Shown here in pieces: positions 27,133 through 36,408 of a DNA stretch of 64,000 nucleotides. A program made the position numbers and the translations under genes. Source of the stretch: Rhyacichthys aspro (taxonomy: Eukaryota > Chordata > Actinopteri > Gobiiformes > Rhyacichthyidae). The notes beneath the pieces are model-generated. The model searched no databases and had not been told where the DNA came from. It worked only from the letters and a program-made list of their open reading frames with translations. Within the stretch, counting starts at the first letter, position 1. Each line of letters begins with the position of its first letter. The stretch spans positions 16,917,758 to 16,981,757 of the forward strand of contig CM072162.1 of assembly GCA_036850595.1 (NCBI GenBank), written 5' to 3'.

Positions 27133-28847
27133 TTATATGTTATGTGTTAGTTTTGTTGATTGTCCCTAGGTTGCCATTGTCCTTTTGTAAATCATAGTTT
27201 GCATTGCCATAGAAGCAGTTGAGCTATGTGTATCTCCTGCCAAAATGATTTTAATGAAAAGGAAGCACAGTGCTCTAGTTTCATCTGACACTTTTGTGTT
27301 TAACCAAGACGAGGTGACAAAAAATAGCCTACTCGAGCTTTAAGGTAAAGTAGTGAGTATTGAGTTTCCGGTTTATCAGAGATCTGGTGATGAGGAGATA
27401 TGTGTGGGCTAGATGACATTAGAGAGACTGGGAGGTGAACGGTGGGCTGAGGGGGGCTCCCACTCACAGGGAATGTAAACAACTGGGCTCAATAGACACA
27501 TGCAGGAGGAAACCTGTTTGGAGGAAGGGCGGCTGCGGTAGAATATGGTAAATTACAGAGTGGGAGCGACGGGGAAATGGAAAAACAGATGACAGTAAGG
27601 CATTGCCCCACAGAAGAGGAGAAATCCACCAGGATTTGTAGCCTGCTTTAAATTCACGTGATTGGCTGCACTGCTTTCCCACTTCACCCCCCTCTCCCTC
27701 GTTTTTATAACCATCCTCAGACCCTTTGAGATGGAAAAATGGGTCATCAGTGTGGAAGTTAATACTCCAAGCACGTACAGTGCTGCTTTATTTTTAGGAC
27801 GTGCCTTGGAAATTTTTCTTCCCTCTTTCCCTCACTGGTGAATGACACAGAGAGGCGCTTGGGGTAATTAATATATCGTGTTGCTGCTGTGCACACAAGT
27901 GGCAGTGCAGAAGAGAGCAGCAGTCTTTATTATAGCTCCTGGCAAGGCCTGAACGTGGCTCATATTTCTGTCAGACTGCCCTCTCCATGACAACGTACAG
28001 TAGGCCCAGGGTGCTCTCTGCCACCGCAGCCGTGACATCAGCAACGGCCACCGACAAAGAGGCTCGGAGCATCAGGAAAACATGTTCCAAAGCACAAGGA
28101 CATCTCCGTGAACGCCTCTGTCTAACCTAACACCTAATGACCACAACAGCACATATCTTCCCTGGGAGCTTAGTGCTAAGAGGCAGCACTCAGAGGATCT
28201 CAAATGTAGACTGGTGCAGCAGAGAGGCTGCAGTCCTGCCAAGCTACGTGAAGCTGCCATAGCAACCACATATAACAGAGCTATTTCTGTCGGCTTTCAA
28301 CTTCCAAACACAGCTGCTCCTATGGAGGCACACATCTCCTCTGGTCAGATATCTAATCTGTGTACAGCATGTATGGCATGTGGCACAGCAAGGAGTTTTC
28401 ATCTTTGACATTAACAAACCACTGCTAAAACAAAGCAAAGGTAATTATTTCTGTGGATAATTATTTGAAAGGATTTCTAGTAATGAGTTGTGCAGCTAAA
28501 CCCATTATAATATTCCCAGAACAATATTTGACATATGATAGAAATCCAGGCAAACAAATTACTCTGGCAGGATCAAGCAGTTTCTCTCAGAGCAGTGTCA
28601 TGGGAGCAGAGTGTTGCCTTCAATAACAGGTTATTTCCTGCAAGTGTAATAAAGAAGCAGGGTTCATCTGTCACTGCGCGCACATTACAAAAAAGGATTA
28701 GAAACTGTTAAAAAGCCGCCCTCCCGAGCACATGGTCTCTCTGCTGCAGGCACCGCCATTGTTATTGCTGTCAACTGGAGCTGTTGTGCTCTCAGCTCAC
28801 TCCATTCACTTGTCCTTCACACTCTGCACAAACAGCCTGGACCAACA

Positions 28848-28861
28848 GTGCCCCCTACTGC
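28848..28861 (-). promoter_or_regulatory. CTCF-like motif, minus orientation
   Basis: On the minus strand the site reads GCAGTAGGGGGCAC, which fits the CTCF core CCASYAGRGGGCRS except at the first base. It lies about 2 kb downstream of the tomm20 stop codon. Occupancy is unknown. Confidence 0.4.
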
Positions 28862-29079
28862 TCCACATCAGGGACGTCACGTGTTTTTGAGCTAAAGTCA
28901 GACCCAAGGAGCTGACTCATACTCCCCTTGATCAGGATCAAGCTTAGAAGAAGTGCAATTAAAATAATGACGTTAAATTAAAAGATCCATAATTAACGCT
29001 AGATTGCTTCTATTAATATCCTCCACAAACTTGACACTAACACTTTTGCTGTGTCATGGTTGGGACATCTGCTTGGTTT

Positions 29080-29400
29080 TAATTATAAAGACATTCCTGC
29101 AACTAGTAGGATTTAGTGCAATGGTAAATTAGATTAGATCTAGTCTCATTTTGTTTATGTTGCTGGTCCCATTAAGACCTTTTTTTAGTCCAGTGAGTAG
29201 GCCTAGTTTTTGTTGCAGAACTGGTTTGCATAGATTTCATTATAATTTCTAGTTTTAGTATCTTGTACTGATGTGGTCTTCATCTTAAATTGCAAGGCAT
29301 TTCTTCTCATTGCTTAGACCCACATAAGCTATGGTTTAGTACTAGATTCAGTTCTTGTTCTAGACCTAGTTCAGTCTTAATTTGGCTGGTCTTAGTTTTG
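29080..29400. repeat. Degenerate CTAGT/GTCTAG-rich repeat
   Basis: Words such as CTAGTCT, GCCTAGTTTTTG, CTAGTTTTAG, CTAGACCTAGTTC and GGTCTTAGTTTTG recur irregularly for about 300 nt. This resembles an eroded simple-sequence array built on 'TCTAGTTTTGGTCT', also seen near 5705. No coding potential. Confidence 0.4.
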
Positions 29401-30365
29401 TTTTATAAAATAGGTAACATGTAAAGTTAACCTAAATTTCCTAAGGCTGATATAAAAGGGTGCTGTGGTTCAGAATGGGGCTTTTAGTCTGAACTTGGCC
29501 TGGAGTAGGCCCCTGCTCCAGTGACCCAGTCTGTAGTCGACTGGGCATGCTGGCCGTGGAACTGTGGAACTGTGTTTGTATAAAATACACCCAGGCCAAT
29601 GGTCCACTGTGGAGGGACAAGAACCAGTTTAACCTTGAACACAACCTGTTATTATACTCCATAGCTCCCCCAAAAGACAGATTAACAACGAGACACTTCT
29701 TCATTTCACATAAATACACACTCAAGTCTAGACTTTTTCCAAATGGTAAAAATCACAGATTGAGCACATAGCTTCACAGAAAATGGTTCACTGTCCTCTA
29801 TTTAGTCCTCTCTCGACATTTCTGGGCCACTGTTCAATTTTCATTTTTCACTCCAAATGTAGAAAAACTATTCGCCTGCTGCTCTCGTTTCCTGGCAACA
29901 ACCACCAAGGCCTCGCTGCTGCTCCGGCCAGAGCCCTTTAGAAAAACAGCTGCAGACGGGGATAAAAATAATTACAGCTCTATTTGTCTTCCAAGAGACA
30001 CACTTTTAACCAGACCCACTCCCTTCTCTACGAGCTGCTCTACTTTTCACAGCTCTCACAATGAAGCCATTCACAATAAACTAGACTGTGTATAATACTA
30101 TATGCTTCACCATATGTGCTGGAAACAGAAACTCATACATGTTCAGTGCCTGCATTTGTCACAAGCTCAAATGGTCATTTTTCAAAGTTTGTTTTTAAAT
30201 CAAACAACTTTTGACATTAAGGTGCTATTTTAACCCTCCCTTTCTACTGTATCACATAATTAAATACGTTATGAACACGATTTATGTATAACACCTTCCA
30301 TTCATCCTTGAGTTTTCGCACCACACAACAAATCTTTACACCTCAAGATATTCAATGCGCTGCTA

Positions 30366-30379
30366 CTGCCCCCTGCTGT
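30366..30379 (-). promoter_or_regulatory. CTCF-like motif in the tomm20 3' region
   Basis: The minus-strand sequence ACAGCAGGGGGCAG matches the CTCF consensus CCASYAGRGGGCRS at all but the first position, one of the two best matches noticed. It sits close to a candidate poly(A) signal of tomm20. Its function is inferred from motif only. Confidence 0.45.
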
Positions 30380-30415
30380 TGAGAATAAACGAGTAACAAC
30401 TGGATTTGTCCTTGA

Positions 30416-30421
30416 TTTATT
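30416..30421 (-). terminator. tomm20: Candidate tomm20 poly(A) signal AATAAA
   Basis: An exact AATAAA on the minus strand, about 475 nt past the tomm20 stop codon. It implies a 3' UTR of roughly half a kilobase. Other A/T-rich variants exist nearby, so the cleavage site is not certain. Confidence 0.4.
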
Positions 30422-30894
30422 GCATGTTTTTTCATGATGTTTAGATATGCAAGAGACTAGGTTATAAAAATAACATTTAACACAATTATGACTGAACAAG
30501 TGCACTCTTACACAAATGCAGTAATATGTAACAAATCATCTACATACCATTGTTTTCCCCTTTAACAGCATACTGACATCTCCACCACAAGCCCCCCTCC
30601 CAAAAAAACCCCCAAAAAACAAAACATTCATTTTAGAAGAAAATAAATAAAATGACGATATGGAAAATTGAGTAGTAAGGAATGCGTGAAACATTTCCTA
30701 CAGTGTCTAAACATGATCCTAATGAAGTCCTTTGAGTTCGGAGTGAAGAAACAGAGGGTCGTTATGATGTACCAAGACTGGGCTGGCTCTGTCCACCTCA
30801 GTCAAACAGCAGTCAGGTGAATAAACAGTGCTCAGATACAAAGGTCTAAAATCCCTTATGGAATAACACTATCTCTCTCTCTCAAACTCAGACA

Positions 30895-32639
30895 TCATTC
30901 AACGTCATCTTCTGATAAAGACTGGGCGCTGATGATTCGCTGTAAAACAAGAGACAAGTCATGACAAAACTTCTAAAGAATGGGGGGCAGTCAACAGGTT
31001 TTTTTCTTAAACCATTAATTTATTTATTCTTTCCATAAATTGCCTGTCTGATCTTATTTGTCTTAGGGGTGAAATAGCCAAGAGCAACAGACATGACTCT
31101 GGGCTTTGGATAGTCCTATGGTTATTCTTGCACCCTTTCTTGTCCCAGAGACAGTGTAGAGCAACTGGGGGGTTTTCAAGGATGCGGCAGGGATAAAACA
31201 CTATGCACGCCTCACCTGGCTGATGCTGGGTAGTTTTGTGAGCAGCATCTGGAAGACTGGAGGGGGCAGAGTCTGTTGAAGGACTTGAAGAAGCTGTTGA
31301 GGTTGGCCACATACTGCGATGGCATTGGTCAGATGGTCTACGCCCTTCTCAAATTCACCTTTGAGAGAGAATGTAACGGTGAGTATAAACAGAAAAGTCA
31401 CAATACAAAAAAGAAAAGTCACAATACAGGACTTGATGCTTGGGTTTGATTAGTGAAAAACAGATCCACAATCTTCAAAAGTGCAGTAACAATTTGTTTT
31501 TAGACTTAGTTATAAATAGACATTTTGTAGTCATCAAATGCCCTCTCTGCTTTGTCATTTGTCTTAGAGGTGAAATGGCTAAGAGCAACAGACATGACTC
31601 TCAGCTTTGGATAGATCTAAGGTTGTTCTTGCACCCTTTCTTGTCCCAGAGACTATTGAGAGTAACTGAGGGGTTTTCAAGGATGCCAGACTTCAAATAT
31701 TTTATATATTTTATAATACACAATTGCTTTCCAAAACCTTTCCAAGTTCATTATGACTACTATGTCTCATCTGGCTGATGTTGGGTAGCTCATAAATGGT
31801 TGATGTTTCCTTATCCACAAACTGATATATTAACTTTACAAGGTGTAGTACCATAGTTTTAAGGTGACAGGTGGTTTTCGCACTTGAGGCAAAAAAGTAG
31901 TGTAAAAGCTGCTAAAACACATTTCTTATTAGACTGACTTTTGCTGTGTTATTATATTATATACAGTTTAATTTAGTGAATGTGGCGCACCTTGTGACAG
32001 CAGCTCTTCTCCCAGTTGAATTTCTTCCAGAAAGAATTTCTGAACAGCCTCTGCGTCTTTCAAGTCTGGGAGCTTCAAAGTCAAATAGATCATATGAAAT
32101 GCTTTACAAATGAATTTAAAACTTAAATCAAATCATTTATCTATTTTATGGCCTACCTTTGCCAGCCCAGACTTCTCAGCAGAACTCTTCTGTTTCCTTC
32201 TTCCTGAGAAAGAAAACGTACATATTGTGATTAAAGAAGTTGATTTGCCGTGACACACGTGACTGACATTAGCAGTTAGCGATGTGGATGCTACTCGAGT
32301 TACTGGACGATCCGATGATAAACACAAGAATAATTTAACACATATTCATTAGTAAGCATAACCCGCTAAACACTTACATGAATAATTGGCAATAATTGGC
32401 TTGCACAAGCAAAATACCACATAAAAGCGATAAAAGTCAACGTCCTCTGAGGCTAACGTGCTCATAACCTTAGCTGAGCTCACTTCCTTCACTGGTGTTT
32501 ATCAAAAATACTTACGTTCACGTAGTTTTTGCTTAAAGTTTGGGTCACTTCGCCGCTTTCTGTCAAAATAAATACAGTATGCAACAAAAAGGACTCCACA
32601 CACCCCGGCGACAATCGCAGTCGTCCTACCGCTCATCAT
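30895..32639 (-). CDS. tomm20: tomm20: mitochondrial import receptor subunit TOM20 (5 exons, complete)
   Basis: CDS joins, on the minus strand, 32516-32639, 32157-32203, 31991-32072, 31216-31358 and 30895-30939: 441 nt, 146 residues plus stop. The family is about 145 residues. All introns are GT-AG and the phases close without error. The product has a short N-terminus, one membrane anchor (about residues 8-24, AIVAGVCGVLFVAYCIYF), a basic RKRRSDPNF linker, then the cytosolic receptor domain. Exon 4 carries EKGVDHLTNAIAVCGQP and QQTLPPPVFQMLLTKLP, and the chain ends acidic (SEDDVE). Tom20 sits in the outer mitochondrial membrane, binds amphipathic presequences and passes them to the TOM channel. 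Two ATGs are adjacent at the start (MMSGR); the first is used here, though the second would cost one residue only. Introns 3 and 4 each host an H/ACA snoRNA in sense orientation. Confidence 0.98.
31056..31184 (-). ncRNA. H/ACA box snoRNA in tomm20 intron 4 (SNORA14-like)
   Basis: Sense to the host gene, 129 nt. It shows two hairpins, an H box AGAATA between them, and an ACA box exactly three bases before the 3' end (GACAAAT). The 3' hairpin has an upper stem GCCCAGAG/CTCTTGGC and lower stem TAGG/CCTA. Its pocket strands are TCCAA and ATTTCACC. Together these pair with the 18S rRNA segment GGUGAAAU-UC-UUGGA, leaving UC unpaired, with the pocket 14 nt from the ACA box as the rule requires. The predicted product is a pseudouridine at that U, near human position 918 by my count. 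Mammalian TOMM20 hosts SNORA14B as I recall, so this is probably its counterpart; no Rfam search was run. Confidence 0.87.
31557..31685 (-). ncRNA. Second H/ACA box snoRNA in tomm20 intron 3, paralogue of the first
   Basis: 129 nt, about 88% identical to the copy at 31056-31184 (15 differences counted by eye), same orientation, 501 bases away in the neighbouring intron. The H box is AGAACA and the ACA box sits three bases from the end. Differences respect pairing: the lower stem is now CTTAGA/TCTAAG (a G-C pair became A-U), and the upper stem GCTGAGAG/CTCTTAGC (a C-G pair became U-A). Both guide strands of the 3' pocket are unchanged, so it should target the same 18S uridine. Retained structure after divergence argues that both copies are functional. 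It is probably released from the spliced intron lariat. Confidence 0.87.
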
Positions 32640-32760
32640 CACTGAAACTACTCATGAGCTACAGGCTAAGGGCTGTGAGCTAAAAGCTAATAGCAGCTAA
32701 CACGCAGCTGCAGGGTGTCGGAACCGGAAATGCGTCATCTTCCGCTTGACGTTTTTACGT
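32640..32760 (-). promoter_or_regulatory. tomm20: tomm20 proximal promoter with inverted ETS/GABP-type sites
   Basis: CCGGAA at 32724-32729 and, on the other strand, CGGAAG (32739-32744) lie 85-105 bp upstream of the ATG with a TGACG half-CRE nearby. ETS-factor GABP (NRF-2) sites are typical of nuclear genes for mitochondrial proteins and have been described for TOMM20. No TATA box is seen. The start site is not defined. The gene lies about 0.5 kb downstream of the likely arid4b 3' end. Confidence 0.5.
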
Positions 32761-33108
32761 TTTACTCCGCTCTAATTTAAAAAATATATATATTTAGTAG
32801 ATTTTATATTTAAATATTTTACGAATTTATTCATCAAGTTACTTTATTCTGTACCAATTATTATTTTTATTCACATAGCATCTATCTGTGTCAAGTTTTA
32901 ATATGTGATCAATGTGTTTGTATATGGTTCATTATATGATTAAGGATGCAGTAGGTATTTCTTTTCTAGAAGGTTTAAAACCAGAGTAAAAAACAGCTTG
33001 AGATGACTTGGCACATCAAAACGTTCAAAGTGTAGGACAATAAGAAGCAATAAATGCTACCAGTCCCACTGACCATAAACACACTGAATACTTCACAAAC
33101 TATGGCAT

Positions 33109-35227
33109 TTTATTCAAACAGAAGCTTCTGCTTTGCTTACATTTTTACAATAAATTACACATGACCATCATGAGATGAGCCTAATAAATACTATTAAGCA
33201 TTGTCCAATAAGCTTCATTAATTTCCATTAAACTAAGCTCCAGAACACTCTCCATTTACAGGTTCATACAGCTTTCAGGCCATGTACAAGTCAGAGAATA
33301 GGTTTGCCCAACCAAAACAATCATTCCGCTCTTACAAGCATAAGGAGTAGAAAACAAAAGAGAAAACAGACTAATGCAAAACCTAAACTTAAAGGGGAAA
33401 AAACATTATTATGGAAAAAGGCAGAAATAGTAGTAAATTAATCAAATTAACTAAGAAAACAGGAAAAGGACAAACATGCTGTAACCCTCTGTATTTACAC
33501 TTAAACTACAGTTAAAACCGTAAAACTGTCTTTACAGAAAAGTACATGTTATTAACAGTGCAAGATATTAAATAGCTTGACTCAAAACACTTCTCAATAT
33601 ACAAATGTATAACAAAAGCATACAATTACATACAAGTGCCAAACGAAACATAACTTCAGGTTATCATACAGTAGAGCGTCTATACAAAGGAAACACTGGA
33701 GATGTCTTCAGAAATGTACACACATACATCACTTTATGATATAAATGCACATTGTAAATGTAAATTTTACAATATCTTTACCTTTACTCTGGTCATAGCA
33801 CATACAGACCCCGACTTTCTTGGTAGGGATCGACGAGTGTGAGAGGAAGAATTGGTTCTGAAATGTTGTTGAAAAGCTGGCTTATTATCTATTATGAAGA
33901 TAACTAAAAGATGGAGCAGAGTTGATTGACTGCAAGATAAAAAAAAAAGTAATGTTCTGAAACACTGCAAATGTGCAATTAAGCCTCATACTTCTGTCCT
34001 GCACTCCAGAGTATATGCAGTAAATACCTATGACAGCCTTCAGTTACAATGATCCAGTTGTGAGGAGCATCACCAAATCCACAGTGAACACAAAGAGGGA
34101 TTAGATTAAAGCTGAGATGAAAACATGATAAAATAAATTCATGATATTTGATCAGACAGTAAAGGCCATTTGAAGCAGTGTTGTAAGATGTGGATGTACA
34201 ACCACGCTTCAAAAAAACCCCAACTATCACTATAAAGGCGAATGTGACGGATGCATTCAACATTGCACATTTTTACTGCCATACTGCCGACAGTTGTGTG
34301 AGTACTCAGTAGTAGATGACAAGTGATCCAGTATCTGAGTTTTACTTAAGAGTTGTATTCAGAATTACATTTTCAAATATCACCATGAGCCAACAACAAC
34401 CATCAGTGTCTGTTAGACACAGCCCTTTACTGCCAGCTCACTCAAAAAGCATTCTTCAGTCTTTTGTTAGAGACACATTAATCCAGGTAACCCTCTGATT
34501 TGAGAAGGGGAAAAGTGCTGATCTTTCTCAAAGTGCCCCATGAAGAAGAACAAAAAGGCACTACAGTATCATTCCTAATAATCATCCACTTTCTCTGTGT
34601 AGGTGTGCGATGGTCAAAATCCTATCCATAAACAATAAGACTCAATGCAAACATGTACAGGACCACAAACCTGTACTTTGTCAACCATTTAAGGTTAAAA
34701 CACAGGAAGGCTTTTTCCAATGAAAGTTGACACAGAAACATGGCGAAGTTACATTTAGTACGCCCTTAATGCCAATGTGGCAGTGTTTCTCTGATTTCCT
34801 CATAATAAAATGGTGAGCACAAGCTTACCATGTGAGCTATAAGGACAGAGCATAGAGGGGTTTTCACTGGAAAGTATCCCTTACAACTTTATCAAATGGA
34901 AACAATTATTGCTTGCAAAAACAATTCTTATAAATGTTCAATTACAGAGAGCGCAAAAGACAAATTTGTAATTTTTTTTTTTGTGACAAATTTAATCCCC
35001 CTACACAATCGTCATAAAAGTGCACTTAAGTGCCATTAGCTTGCCAAGAAAACAGTTGTCAATAGAAAATAGTGCTTGTTTCTTGTTTTTTTGTCTCTGG
35101 TCTGGTATTTGTGCCCCAGTAGTTTCAGTCTGTAGTTGACTCGTCCGACCTGTTGGAAGGAAAGGGGTCGTGACCCCTGGTGCTGGTTAAGTGCTTAAGT
35201 GCAGTGGCTCCTCGCGAGTGCGTCCTG
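33109..35227 (-). other. arid4b: Probable arid4b 3' UTR ending at an AATAAA
   Basis: A/T-rich, gene-free stretch directly after the arid4b stop codon. An AATAAA on the minus strand lies at 33109-33114 and would give a 3' UTR near 2.1 kb. Small frames here (for example 33979-34263, minus) have no family resemblance. The extent is inferred. A shorter UTR with an unseen variant signal is possible. Confidence 0.4.
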
Positions 35228-36408
35228 TCACCTGCACTCCACCGATACCCCAGAAGTTTGAGAAGAGGATGAGGAGGATGACACTGGTGGGTCAGCTAGT
35301 GTCAGCATGACGGCTGCTGTCAGGGAGCTTGAGGACGGTGAGGAGGAGGATGATGATGAAGATGAAGCAGCCACTGCACCTGAACAACACAAGAGGCATT
35401 TGGTTATAATCTATTATGGTTTAGAGAAGATGCAGAAGTGAGTATCTATAGAAGAGCTTACATCACCACTCAACAACATAAACATCAGAAAGAAAAACAA
35501 TTACTACTCTGTAACTGCATGAAATGTAAAGCTTTTTGCTTTGAGCAAGTCTCTAAGAGTATCAGACAGGTGCTTTTTGCCATTTCAAAACTAGATATTG
35601 TAAACCAAAACATTACAATAACTTCATGATTGTTTTGTCAAATCATAGTTAAAAAGTGAATGTCTCTTAATCAGTGCCAACATACTTTCCCGTTCCTTTT
35701 TCTTCATGCGTTTTCTTCGTCTGTCGATAGAGGCCACCTCAGATTTCAGTGAGAGGTAGTGGTTTCTAATGTCCTGTAGTTTCTCCTGAAGAAACGATAT
35801 CCTCTCCAGACTGTTCATCTTCTCTAGATCGGCTGAATAAAATTAAAAACACATAGCTTAAGCAAACAAACACCAAATATCCATTCTTGCCCCAAATAAT
35901 TCAGTATTGATGACACTTACACATCTGGAAGCTCCACTTATAGACACGTGGCGATCTCCCGTGGTTGTCCCGGTGCTGGGAGTGGTCACTGTCACCCTGC
36001 TTGTGGTACTTATGGCTCGAGGGGGGAGATCGTCCGTGACACTTGGGTGAAATGGCAGCCTTCACGTCTGATGTGGTGTTCTTAGAGACCGTCGATTTGG
36101 CAGTGCCCTCAATAACTGATTGGTCCTCACTGTCACTACTGTTGGCTGTAGTAAAGACAAATACAAACAACGAATCGCATTAATATTGCATCTGCAACAC
36201 TTTTAGGGATGAAGTGAATGAAGAAAGGTCTGCACTTTCTCAGTTAATAAAAACGTAAAACAGCGCATGTGGGATCAGAATGTGAAGCTACTCTCACCTG
36301 TTTTCCTATTCTTTTTGGGAGGCACACTGAGGCTCTTGCGATTTGGCTTGTGTTTCTTTGAGGCCCCACCTGTGTGTGTATCTTTTTGCCGTTTTTGACT
36401 TACTGATG
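35228..36408 (-). CDS. arid4b: arid4b coding exons 19-22: C-terminus with coiled coil and Ser-rich tail
   Basis: Exons of 111, 225, 147 and 152 nt. They encode a basic region ([20 protein letters not shown]), an NSSDSED acidic motif, [20 protein letters not shown], the helix [20 protein letters not shown] and [12 protein letters not shown]. The tail has Ser runs of nine, four and seven and ends VSVECR-stop at 35228. The Ser codon joining exons 21 and 22 is split A|GT. The last exon has two possible acceptors six bases apart (TTCAG|GTGCAG|TGG), both in frame. Confidence 0.93.

Larger units (their letters stand above)
23071..30365. other. Intergenic desert, segment 4
   Basis: No gene is recognised. 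Seen here are a short direct repeat at 27094-27132, CTCF-like motifs at 26837-26847, 26948-26960 and 28848-28861, an X-box-like GCTGCCATAGCAAC at 28253-28266, and a degenerate CTAGT/GTCTAG-rich stretch at 29080-29400. The longest frame (140 codons, minus strand, 24360-24782) is Ser/Thr/Pro-rich with a hydrophobic patch. It has no homologue I recognise and overlaps a plus-strand frame, so it is left out as chance. Confidence 0.5.
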
